NCBI GenBank assembly: GCA_045642205.1
Contig: JAZUIK010000067.1
Span: 1-6,352 of the forward strand
DNA length: 6,352 bases
Source of the DNA: RUG760 sp045642205
GTDB taxonomy: Bacteria; Bacillota; Clostridia; Lachnospirales; Bianqueaceae
Direction: 5' to 3'
Part shown: positions 1 to 5,834 of the stretch, piece after piece
Layout: every line of letters begins with the position of its first letter
Position numbering within the stretch: position 1 is the first letter of the stretch
The notes under the pieces: model-generated
The model's database searches: none
Told to the model about the DNA's origin: nothing
The model's input: only the letters and a program-made list of their open reading frames with translations
Program-made: the position numbers and the translations under genes

Positions 1-1162
1 ATTCATCATAGATTACGATGGCTTCGTCGTTCTGTTTATTATCCTGTTCATTAGGTTCACAGGGATCCGTGAGCAAAGAGGCAAAGCTCTTACCGGGTAG
101 GGCGCGGGGAGAGGACCATCGGATGCCGAGCAGTTCCATCAGAGTGGGGAACACATCATAGGCACTGACCATGTCCTCCAGGACTCTGCCTCCCCGAATA
201 TGACCTTTCCACCGGATCATGAAGGGAACCTTTACGGCGGAATCATACATATTCATAGGGTAGGTTCCGTTACCTTTACCCCAGACACCATGATGGCCCA
301 TACTCATGCCGTTGTCTCCGGCGAAGATGACGATGGTGTTATCGGGAACCGCATCCAGTAAGCGGCCGATCTGTTCATCCATGGCACTGATAGCGGCAAA
401 GTAGCCCACCAGGTTCTGACGGCGGCGAGGGGTACCGTATACCGGACCGGTCACCATATCCGGATGATCCGGAATATCAGGGATGGAAGCAAAATCACAC
501 TCTTTATAATAATCGATCCACTTTTTCGGATGTTCCGATTCATTCCAGGGAGAATGGGGTGCTGTGTAGTGGACGGAAAGATACCAGGGATCTTCACCAG
601 CCTTCAGTTCGTCCATGTATTCCAGAGCCTTATCGGTAAACAGTTCGGTAACATATTTTTCCTCGTTGTGGATCTCACCATTCTCGATCACATCCGGCAG
701 CATATACATGCAGCCGCCGCGGCCGATGGTGTACCACTTGGAGAAACCATGCTGGGGATGGAGACTGTCTCCCAGATGCCATTTACCGGAAAGGGCACAG
801 GTATAGCCGTTGTCTGCAAGGACATCTGTGTAACAGAGCTGTCCATCCAGGTAGGGGATAGCACGGGTCTCATCCTGGTAGCCACCAAGGAAAGGCGTAT
901 GTTTTCCTTCCACGACCTTGGCATCCAGATTGCCCGCCAGCAGCCAGTCGTGGACACCATGAGCAGAGGGGATGGTACCTGTCAGAAGGGATGCTCTGGC
1001 GGGAGAGCAGACAGGAGAGACACAGAAGAAATCATCAAAGCGGACACCTTCTTCGGCGATCCGGTCCAGATTCGGGGTGTAGAGTTCCTCCGTGCCTGCA
1101 CAGTGCATAGCCCATGCACCCTGGTCATCGGAAAGGATGAATAAGATATTCGGTCTTGTCAT
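1..1162 (-). CDS. Sulfatase, Cys-type (alkaline phosphatase superfamily), C-terminus cut by window edge
   Basis: Hydrolyses sulfate esters; the exact substrate cannot be read. The 387 visible codons run off the left edge without a stop; typical family members are about 450-550 residues, so the C-terminal subdomain is missing. Residues 1-14 (MTRPNILFILSDDQ) are the canonical start with metal ligands D12/D13. Residues 52-62 (CSPARASLLTG) match the complete CxPxR sulfatase signature, so C52 should be converted to formylglycine; in strict anaerobes this is normally done by the radical-SAM enzyme anSME. Further expected active-site residues are K127 and H129 (SGKWHLG), H203 (TAPHSPW), D283/N284 (FAGDNG) and K296. 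The start at 1162 is fixed by AGGAGG at 1168-1173 with a 5-base spacer. There is no signal peptide, so a cytoplasmic enzyme acting on imported sulfate esters is likely. It lies 111 bases downstream of the M48 gene on the same strand, with a large hairpin between. No separate promoter is evident, so read-through from the protease gene is possible. Confidence 0.95.
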   Translation of the reverse strand, partial: MTRPNILFILSDDQGAWAMHCAGTEELYTPNLDRIAEEGVRFDDFFCVSPVCSPARASLLTGTIPSAHGVHDWLLAGNLDAKVVEGKHTPFLGGYQDETRAIPYLDGQLCYTDVLADNGYTCALSGKWHLGDSLHPQHGFSKWYTIGRGGCMYMLPDVIENGEIHNEEKYVTELFTDKALEYMDELKAGEDPWYLSVHYTAPHSPWNESEHPKKWIDYYKECDFASIPDIPDHPDMVTGPVYGTPRRRQNLVGYFAAISAMDEQIGRLLDAVPDNTIVIFAGDNGMSMGHHGVWGKGNGTYPMNMYDSAVKVPFMIRWKGHIRGGRVLEDMVSAYDVFPTLMELLGIRWSSPRALPGKSFASLLTDPCEPNEQDNKQNDEAIVIYDE

Positions 1163-1190
1163 AGGGACCTCCTGGGGAAGGATTGGGGCA

Positions 1191-1257
1191 CATTTGGTAT
1201 CAGAGCACTTTTGCGCGCAAACCAGGGTTTGACGCAAAAGTGCTCTGACACTAAATG
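1191..1257. repeat. Long imperfect inverted repeat (REP/MITE-like hairpin)
   Basis: The arms 1191-1215 and 1233-1257 are 25 bases each and match at 23 positions when one is reverse-complemented; the core is CAGAGCACTTTTGCG. The 17-base centre contains a second palindrome, CAAACC (1218-1223) / GGTTTG (1226-1231), so almost the whole 67 bases can fold into one rod. No T-tract follows on either strand, so it is not a classical intrinsic terminator. It sits between the stop of the M48 gene and the ribosome site of the sulfatase. There it could protect the 3' end of the upstream message, attenuate read-through, or be a passive dispersed element. A related half copy lies at 2530-2559. Confidence 0.85.
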
Positions 1258-1273
1258 TACTTCGAGAGGCGTT

Positions 1274-2485
1274 TTATTTCGTCAAATGGGAAATACGATC
1301 GGAAAGGGTGGGATGGCTGTGCTCCAGAGCGACAACGATCTTAGAGGGAGACAGGTCCGCAAAATTCTCTCTGGCAAGGACTTTCAGGGCAGAGATCAGA
1401 GCAGTTCCATAGCCTTCCTTAGCTGCCTGGGCGTCCGCTTTGAATTCAGCAGCTCTGGAGACGGCGTTGGTCAGAAGACCAAAGAAAGGCATGACGATGG
1501 CTGCCTCGATGGACATGACCAGATACAGTAGGAAACCATAGTTCAAAGAGGTAAAACCAAAGGAGGTGCAGATCTCAGGGAACTTGACATCCAGGAAGAC
1601 TAAAGCAGCCAGAGAAGCCATCATCAGATAGTTCATGCACTGGAGTTTTAAAGTATCCTTATGGAGACCATGGCCCATCTCGTGGGCGAAGACTGCACAG
1701 ATCTCATCGGTAGACATCTTTTCTACCAGGGTATCGTAGAGAACAATGGTCTTCATCTTGCCAAAGCCCGCAAAGTACGCATTCAACTTGGAAGAGCGGC
1801 GGGAGGCATCCATCACATCGATGGTCTTGACCTTGTAGCCATTCTTTTCCAGCAGAGCGGTCAGCTTTTCCTTCAGTTCTCCATCTTCCAAAGGAGTGAA
1901 CTTGTTGAAGATCTTGGTAAATACAGGGGAGAGGAAGGAAATGATCAGTACCAGGACGATCAGGATGATGCCAAAGAGCAGTCCGACCCAGTCACCCATG
2001 GCCTGATGCAAAGCGCAAAGGACAGCACCCAGGAAGATATTCAAAAGAAGATCGATGATAAAGCTCTTAATCTGGTCGATCCAGAAGGTCTTTTTCGTAC
2101 TGCGGTTGAAGCCGAACTTTTCCTCGATCTGGAAGGTCTGATAGTAGGAAAAGGGGATCGTCAGGAGGGCAGAGATCTCGATAAGCAGGATGACGGCGAT
2201 CATCTGGACATAATGCCCTGCGGGGAAGAGGGATGCAAAGGCGGCATAGGCATTGGTGCCCACCAGGATCATATCCACGATGAAGACAAAGACAGAAGAG
2301 AAGATACCCAGATGGGACAGCGCAGCGTGGTAATCACGCCACTTGCGATAAGCCTCCTCGTCGTAGACATCTTTTACATTCTCCGGAATAGGGTTCTTTC
2401 CGGAACGATACTGAAAATAAGACAGGATCAGATGATAGATAAACGCCACGCTCATCAGGATCATGGCAAGCAATTTAAAGTTCAT
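1274..2485 (-). CDS. M48 family zinc metallopeptidase, Ste24/CAAX-protease-like, integral membrane
   Basis: A complete 403-residue membrane protease. Residues 268-272 are HEMGH, the HExxH zinc/catalytic motif (H268, E269, H272). The third zinc ligand is E347 in AAEFKAD, and the conserved C-terminal HSHPTLSDR lies at 389-397. Hydrophobic segments at about 4-23, 59-80, 95-113, 145-163, 167-187, 284-300 and 316-340 give the seven-span arrangement of the Ste24 type. The N-terminal 200 residues correspond to the M48 N-terminal membrane domain, and length is normal for the family (about 400-430). This separates it from HtpX, which is shorter with fewer spans. The ATG at 2485 is preceded by an AAAGGA-type ribosome site with a 7-base spacer and an extended -10 promoter at 2521-2529. 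Eukaryotic relatives cleave prenylated CAAX proteins. Bacteria are not known to prenylate proteins, so membrane-protein quality control is the more plausible inferred role. Confidence 0.95.
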   Translation of the reverse strand: MNFKLLAMILMSVAFIYHLILSYFQYRSGKNPIPENVKDVYDEEAYRKWRDYHAALSHLGIFSSVFVFIVDMILVGTNAYAAFASLFPAGHYVQMIAVILLIEISALLTIPFSYYQTFQIEEKFGFNRSTKKTFWIDQIKSFIIDLLLNIFLGAVLCALHQAMGDWVGLLFGIILIVLVLIISFLSPVFTKIFNKFTPLEDGELKEKLTALLEKNGYKVKTIDVMDASRRSSKLNAYFAGFGKMKTIVLYDTLVEKMSTDEICAVFAHEMGHGLHKDTLKLQCMNYLMMASLAALVFLDVKFPEICTSFGFTSLNYGFLLYLVMSIEAAIVMPFFGLLTNAVSRAAEFKADAQAAKEGYGTALISALKVLARENFADLSPSKIVVALEHSHPTLSDRISHLTK

Positions 2486-2520
2486 AGGGATTTCCTTTCG
2501 TAAGCGGAATACTCGGATAG

Positions 2521-2529
2521 ATTATATCA
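2521..2529 (-). promoter_or_regulatory. Extended -10 promoter for the M48 protease gene
   Basis: Read on the minus strand the sequence is TGATATAAT, an exact TGnTATAAT extended -10 element. Transcription would start near 2513-2514, leaving a leader of about 28 bases before the ATG at 2485. No good -35 hexamer is found 16-18 bases upstream, which is tolerated by extended -10 promoters. The half repeat at 2530-2559 supplies all of the DNA immediately upstream of the element. Confidence 0.7.
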
Positions 2530-2559
2530 CATTTGGGGTCAGAGCATATCTGCGTCAAA
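2530..2559. repeat. Half copy of the 1191-1257 repeat
   Basis: The stretch begins CATTTGGGGTCAGAGCA and continues with TGCGTCAAA. It aligns with 1191-1220 (CATTTGGTATCAGAGCA, then TGCG and CAAA) with only a few differences and a one-base length change. The matching right arm is absent; the terminator stem begins a few bases further on. The outer end abuts the M48 promoter. The similarity suggests a dispersed family of intergenic palindromes, here degenerated to one arm. Confidence 0.6.
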
Positions 2560-2590
2560 AAGAAAAGGACCACCCTGGCAGGGGTGATCC
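2557..2590 (-). terminator. Intrinsic terminator on the minus strand, with no clear upstream gene
   Basis: On the minus strand GGATCACCC (2590-2582) pairs with GGGTGGTCC (2575-2567), giving nine pairs including one G-U, around a 6-base loop. TTTTCTTTTT (2566-2557) follows at once. On the plus strand no T-tract follows, so the direction is minus. It lies about 30 bases upstream of the M48 promoter, so it cannot terminate the M48 gene. It either insulates that gene from upstream antisense transcription or ends an unrecognised short RNA or the remnant of a lost gene. Confidence 0.75.
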
Positions 2591-2843
2591 TCCATGTGTA
2601 TCCTTCCCCGAAGGGTTCATTTCCATATCAACAGATGAAGCGCGACATGAGCAAAATGAAAAAGAATACAGCGAAGGAAGATTATAACGCAAAATCAACG
2701 TAAACATAAGATGGATGAGTGTGGGAAAACGTTAGAAAATACAGAAATACCCCTTGCGGCTGTCCCGATTTCGGACACCACCCTCCTGTATTATAGACTC
2801 ATCAAACAAAACAACGACCGAATCGCCGGCAAAGGTCAGAGAG
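2591..2843. other. Intergenic stretch without a supported gene
   Basis: Nothing here carries convincing coding signals. A small palindrome CCTTC-CCC-GAAGG lies at 2602-2614, and TGTCC/GGACA is found at 2761-2777. Two TATAAT matches occur on the minus strand (2686-2681 and 2795-2790), neither with a good -35; either could feed a short transcript ending at the terminator at 2557-2590. A 22-codon frame on the plus strand (2635-2703, MKRDMSKMKKNTAKEDYN and on) is Lys-rich but lacks a good ribosome site. On the minus strand, an ATG at 2595-2593 follows a good GGGGAAGGA site, but its short frame runs straight through the terminator hairpin. I cannot assign a function. Confidence 0.5.
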
Positions 2844-2957
2844 ATGAGCAAAAAGGAGAAAATGAAAATGTGTTTTGTAACTGTAGCCCTTGTAATCTTT
2901 GGAATCGAATTTGTTAACTACGTTATCCGTCCCGTCCTGCGCGAGGAAAGACGCTGA
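2844..2957 (+). CDS. Possible small single-span membrane protein (37 or 29 residues)
   Basis: The product would be MSKKEKMKM followed by a hydrophobic segment of about 17 residues (CFVTVALVIFGIEFVNY) and a basic tail ending REERR, a plausible single membrane span with positive ends. Two starts are possible. The ATG at 2844 has AAAGG at 2831-2835 with an 8-base spacer. The ATG at 2868 has AGGAG with a 9-base spacer and gives 29 residues. I do not recognise a family. It lies upstream of, and outside, the promoter that drives the next operon, and no clear promoter of its own is seen. Short length makes chance a real possibility, but the combination of ribosome site, span and charged ends favours a real gene slightly. 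Confidence 0.4.
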   Translation: MSKKEKMKMCFVTVALVIFGIEFVNYVIRPVLREERR

Positions 2958-2988
2958 TAAATACAAGCGGGTCTGAACGGTTTCTACA

Positions 2989-3017
2989 TTGAGTTGGGCA
3001 GGCATACAGATTATACT
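2989..3017 (+). promoter_or_regulatory. Sigma-A-type promoter for the five-gene operon
   Basis: TTGAGT (2989-2994) and TATACT (3012-3017) are separated by exactly 17 bases. Each hexamer matches its consensus at four or five positions. Transcription would begin near 3024, giving a leader of about 32 bases that ends in the AAAAGGAG ribosome site of the first gene. Confidence 0.7.
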
Positions 3018-3055
3018 TATAGAAAAGTCATACGAAGTTCAAAAGGAGAATGACC

Positions 3056-3268
3056 ATGCCCAACCTTAGCCCGTTCTGCACCTGTACTGACACCAAGTGC
3101 CCGAATCATCCTACCAATCACGATAAGGGATGCACCCCCTGTATTATCAAGAATCTGGACCGCGGTGAGATCCCCGGCTGTTTCTTCAACGCACTTGGCA
3201 AGCCGAAAAAGGGTAAAGACTATTATTACGAAGATTTCGCCAAGACTGTTCTGGATATCGACGATTAA
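3056..3268 (+). CDS. Small Cys-rich protein, DUF6485-like
   Basis: A 70-residue protein with cysteines at 8, 10, 15, 26, 29 and 42 and histidines at 18 and 22. The pattern CxC-x4-C, CxxC (CTPC, 26-29) and IPGCFFN (39-45) resembles the DUF6485 family of short Cys-rich proteins seen in anaerobic bacteria; this is from memory of the family, not a search. The spacing suggests binding of zinc or an Fe-S centre, an inference. The C-terminal third is Lys/Tyr-rich and ends acidic (DIDD). The ATG at 3056 is preferred: AGGAG (3044-3048) is 7 bases away, whereas the ATG at 3050 would leave only one base. It is the first gene after the promoter at 2989-3017, with 45 bases to the next gene. No signal peptide; cytoplasmic. 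Confidence 0.85.
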   Translation: MPNLSPFCTCTDTKCPNHPTNHDKGCTPCIIKNLDRGEIPGCFFNALGKPKKGKDYYYEDFAKTVLDIDD

Positions 3269-3313
3269 AAACAGATAATCAAGCGGATCAACATAGGCCG
3301 CTGAAGGAGGATC

Positions 3314-3625
3314 ATGCAGTCATACGGATCAAGAGAGCAGGTCGAGAGACTATATGAGCTGCTCCGTTCCAGACATTATCCCGAGGTATTCTGCCGGGAG
3401 GTCTGCAAATACATGAATACGGAATACACCGCCGGCCGCATGCTGGGCTATCTGTCCCACTACGACGAGACCCTCCCTATGGAGGTCATTGCGGACGAGC
3501 TGGTCACGATCCTTTCCGACCGCAACCGATTCATTAAGAAGGCGGAGACGGAGAAAGCCAATGCCTCCTATAATGAGTTTCTCTATCGTCGAAGAATGGG
3601 GGAATATGATGACGACAACGAATAA
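3314..3625 (+). CDS. Conserved-looking helical protein of unknown function, 103 residues
   Basis: I cannot assign a named family. The sequence is rich in charged residues and predicted to be mainly helical. An N-terminal segment (REQVERLYELLRSR, 7-20) leads to C27 and C31, a middle part with RMLGYL (42-47) and LPMEVIADELVTILSDR (54-70), and an acidic tail (EYDDDNE). There is no signal peptide or membrane span. AAGGAGG ends only 3 bases before the ATG at 3314, a tight spacing, but no other in-frame start lies nearby (the next Met is residue 34). A small AGCGG/CCGCT palindrome (3282-3286 with 3298-3302) lies just before the ribosome site. The last 17 bases overlap the start of the hydrolase gene, so the two are probably translationally coupled. 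Confidence 0.85.
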   Translation: MQSYGSREQVERLYELLRSRHYPEVFCREVCKYMNTEYTAGRMLGYLSHYDETLPMEVIADELVTILSDRNRFIKKAETEKANASYNEFLYRRRMGEYDDDNE

Positions 3626-4391
3626 CCCGGTGATCGCACTATGCCAGATCCCGGTGGTCTATGCAGATCCCGAAAAGAATATGGAGACGGCCAAAGCCGC
3701 TATCATCGAAGCAGCAAAGAAAGGGGCACAGATCGCCGTGCTCCCTGAATGCATGGACCTTGGATGGGCCGAGCCTTTAGCCAAGACCATGGCCAGACCT
3801 ATTCCCGGAGAGAGAACAGAATTTCTGGGACAGGTCTGCAGAGAATACGGTATCTATGTCGTGGCCGGTCTGACGGAGCGAGAGAAAGAGCATCTCTATA
3901 ACACCGCTGTCCTTATCGATGACAAGGGAGAAGTGCTGATCAAACACCGAAAGATCGGTCTTCTCTTCGATGTGGAAGGTCAGTACAGCGTGGGTGACAG
4001 ACTGAATGTTGCCCATACACCATTAGGCACCATCGGCATCGACATCTGTGCGGATAATACCATGCAGTCCATCCATCTGGCTCATTCTCTGTGCCGCATG
4101 GGTGCAGATATGATCCTCTCACCCTGTGCCTGGGCAGTGCCAGAGGAAGATATGGATAAACCCTACGGAGCCACCTGGCTGGTTCCTTACGAACTGATCT
4201 GTAAGACCTATGGTATTACCATGGTCGGCGTCAGCTGTGTGGGTGATGTCACCTCCGGAGCCTGGAAGGGCTGGTACAATATCGGGAATTCCATTGCTAT
4301 GGGTCCTGACGGAAAACCACTTACTATCCTGCCCTTTGGAAAGGATGCCAGCTGTATGGAACTGATCGAAGTAAGGAAGAGAGGTATCTGA
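3609..4391 (+). CDS. Carbon-nitrogen hydrolase (nitrilase superfamily amidase)
   Basis: Hydrolyses a non-peptide C-N bond such as an amide, carbamoyl or nitrile; substrate unknown. The 260-residue protein has the usual single-domain length and the complete catalytic triad: E47 in LPECMD, K115 in KHRKIGL and C147 in GIDICADN. The N-terminal VIALCQIPV strand and the NTAVLIDDKGEVL segment (98-110) are also typical. The motif after the nucleophile is CADN instead of the common CYDxRFPE, so it belongs to a less usual branch. The ATG at 3609 is chosen over 3606 because GGGGGA (3598-3603) then has a 5-base spacer; a much longer frame from 3489 would lie inside the previous gene. The stop overlaps the next ATG by one base. 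Cytoplasmic. Confidence 0.93.
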   Translation: MTTTNNPVIALCQIPVVYADPEKNMETAKAAIIEAAKKGAQIAVLPECMDLGWAEPLAKTMARPIPGERTEFLGQVCREYGIYVVAGLTEREKEHLYNTAVLIDDKGEVLIKHRKIGLLFDVEGQYSVGDRLNVAHTPLGTIGIDICADNTMQSIHLAHSLCRMGADMILSPCAWAVPEEDMDKPYGATWLVPYELICKTYGITMVGVSCVGDVTSGAWKGWYNIGNSIAMGPDGKPLTILPFGKDASCMELIEVRKRGI

Positions 4392-4888
4392 TGGAACAGT
4401 TTCTTCACAGAATAAAAAGTCAGAGGATCATCCTTCTTGGCATCTGCATGCTTGGTATCCTGCTGCTGGTAGCCTGCTCAAAGAAAGCCGAAGAACCGAA
4501 AGCAGAGGAGTCTTCCAGAGTAGAGTTGCAGGTGGAGACCAAGGAAGAAAGTAAAGAAGAAAGCAAGGAGGAGACAATGGGATATACTCAGATCACCATG
4601 GCAGACGCCTGGGAATTGTTTAAGACCGAGGGTGATTATGTGATCGTCGATGTTCGAAGAGCGGATGAATTCGCAGACGGCCATATTCCCGGAGCGATCC
4701 TGATCCCCAACGAAACGATCCAGGATACGCCTCCCGCAGAACTTCCCGACAAGGATCAGCTGATCTATATCTACTGCCGCAGCGGAAACAGGAGCAAGCA
4801 GGCATCTGCCAAACTTGTGGCCATGGGTTACATCAACATCGTGGAATTCGGCGGCATCATGAACTGGCCGGGAGCTATCGAAAAATGA
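4391..4888 (+). CDS. Rhodanese-domain lipoprotein
   Basis: A membrane-anchored sulfurtransferase-like protein of 165 residues. The N-terminus has a basic start, a hydrophobic stretch (13-27) and the lipobox LVAC with C29 as the lipidated cysteine, so the mature protein should be tethered outside the membrane. A Glu/Lys-rich linker (about 30-62) contains the repeats KEESKEESKEE. Residues 66-165 form one rhodanese domain: VDVRRADEFADGHIPGA (86-102) and the active-site loop CRSGNRS (129-135) with catalytic C129. This is the six-residue loop of single-domain GlpE/PspE-type rhodaneses, which move sulfane sulfur to a thiol or cyanide acceptor. The ATG at 4391 shares a base with the previous stop; the stop overlaps the next start by four bases. 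Confidence 0.93.
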   Translation: MEQFLHRIKSQRIILLGICMLGILLLVACSKKAEEPKAEESSRVELQVETKEESKEESKEETMGYTQITMADAWELFKTEGDYVIVDVRRADEFADGHIPGAILIPNETIQDTPPAELPDKDQLIYIYCRSGNRSKQASAKLVAMGYINIVEFGGIMNWPGAIEK

Positions 4889-5730
4889 GAAAGCCTGTCC
4901 ATGTCTATGTAAGTAGTGCCTTTTCCAAGGATGGGGCCGGCGGCAACAAAGCCGGTGTGGTCCTGGACCGTCCTGATCTGAGCGATCAGGAAAAGATGGC
5001 GATCTCAAAAGAACTTGGGTATTCCGAGACTGCCTTCGTGACCCAAAGTACAAAGGCAGATTACCATCTGGAGTATTTCACTCCCACAGAGGAAGTGCCC
5101 CTGTGCGGCCATGCTACCATCGCCACCTTTGCCACACTGAAACTTCTTGGAAAACTGACCAAGGCAGACAATACCATCGAGACCAAAGCAGGTATCCTGA
5201 ACATCCATGTAGATCAAGACGGTATGGTCATGATGCAGCAGAATCGACCTGTCTACTATGACACTCTGTCCATAGAGGAACTGATGCCCTCCATGGGATG
5301 TAAAGCATCTTCTTTGGGAGAACCCATTCAGATCATCTCCACAGGCCTTAAGGACATTATTCTTCCCGTTGGTACAAGAGAAGAACTGGACCAGCTGCAA
5401 CCTGATTTTGCTGCCATGACTGAGCTTACCAAAGAGAAAAATGTGGTAGGCGTTCACGCTTTTACACTGGATCCTTCGGTGGATGCTGTCTGCCGAAACT
5501 TTGCCCCGCTCTATGGGATCGACGAAGAATCCGCCACCGGAACCGCCAGCTGCGCCTTAGCAGGATATATGGCGAAGTACCTGAAAAAGAAAGACACCTA
5601 TGTCTTCGAGCAAGGGTATTCCATGGACCTTCCTTCCAGGATCACAGTCAAGGTCACCTACCATAAAGATGAGATCGACACCATCTACGTAGGCGGCTAC
5701 GGCTACCTCGTAGAAGAAAAGGATCTTTAA
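4885..5730 (+). CDS. PhzF family isomerase/epimerase
   Basis: A 281-residue protein of normal length for the PhzF/diaminopimelate-epimerase-fold family, which catalyses proton shifts on small amino-acid-like or phenazine-precursor molecules. Signatures are the conserved glutamate E48 in SETAF, VPLCGHATIAT (71-81) and RNFAPLYGIDEESATGTAS (204-222). The usual E-D-P before TGSA/TGTA is here E-E-S, so the aspartate position is E215, a variant I recall in clostridial members. It has two pseudo-symmetric halves, each with one glycine-rich CGHAT or ATGTA loop. The start overlaps the rhodanese stop (ATGA at 4885-4888), indicating coupled translation. It is the last gene of the operon and is followed by the terminator at 5761-5816. 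There is no sign of phenazine genes around it, so phenazine synthesis is not implied. Confidence 0.95.
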   Translation: MRKPVHVYVSSAFSKDGAGGNKAGVVLDRPDLSDQEKMAISKELGYSETAFVTQSTKADYHLEYFTPTEEVPLCGHATIATFATLKLLGKLTKADNTIETKAGILNIHVDQDGMVMMQQNRPVYYDTLSIEELMPSMGCKASSLGEPIQIISTGLKDIILPVGTREELDQLQPDFAAMTELTKEKNVVGVHAFTLDPSVDAVCRNFAPLYGIDEESATGTASCALAGYMAKYLKKKDTYVFEQGYSMDLPSRITVKVTYHKDEIDTIYVGGYGYLVEEKDL

Positions 5731-5760
5731 GATTTAACCTTTGAATATTGTTTCTATAAC

Positions 5761-5816
5761 AAAAAATATCCCATTTGAGAGCATTGCGAAGCACCGCTCC
5801 CAAATGAGATTTTTTT
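5761..5816. terminator. Bidirectional intrinsic terminator between convergent genes
   Basis: CATTTGAGAGC (5772-5782) pairs with GCTCCCAAATG (5796-5806), eleven positions with one mismatch. The loop can itself form TGC-GAA-GCA. An A-run (5761-5766) precedes and a T-run (5810-5816) follows, so it works for both the PhzF gene (plus) and the alcohol dehydrogenase (minus). The arm shares CATTTG, AGAGCA and TGCG pieces with the repeat at 1191-1257. Confidence 0.9.
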
Positions 5817-5834
5817 GTCATTAACCAGACGAAC

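Noticed and set aside
464..1144. Open plus-strand frame of 226 codons
   Set aside because: It lies antisense to the sulfatase, whose frame carries all family motifs and a strong ribosome site; the plus-strand product resembles nothing.
1191..1257. The palindrome as an intrinsic terminator of the M48 gene
   Set aside because: No T-run follows the stem on the minus strand, so a repeat element explains it better, although an effect on read-through cannot be excluded.
1661..2503. Open plus-strand frame of 280 codons rich in Asp, Gln and Gly
   Set aside because: Antisense shadow of the M48 gene; the composition is the mirror of hydrophobic membrane-span codons.
2567..2785. AGGGTGG sequences on the minus strand suggesting a T-box riboswitch
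   Set aside because: In a T-box the AGGGTGG lies in the antiterminator before the terminator stem. Here one copy is the 3' arm of the terminator and the other is about 200 bases away without the ACCGCG continuation. No aminoacyl-tRNA synthetase or amino-acid gene follows.
2802..3005. Minus-strand frame of 67 codons with TATAAT just upstream
   Set aside because: There is no ribosome site and no motif. The TATAAT arises from the complement of the A/T-rich -10 region of the plus-strand operon promoter. It overlaps the more plausible small membrane protein.
4478..5053. Open minus-strand frame of 191 codons
   Set aside because: Antisense to the rhodanese and PhzF genes, and lacking any recognisable motif.
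4885..5730. Phenazine biosynthesis locus
   Set aside because: Only a PhzF-family protein is present; no other phz genes are seen and the family is widespread outside phenazine producers.
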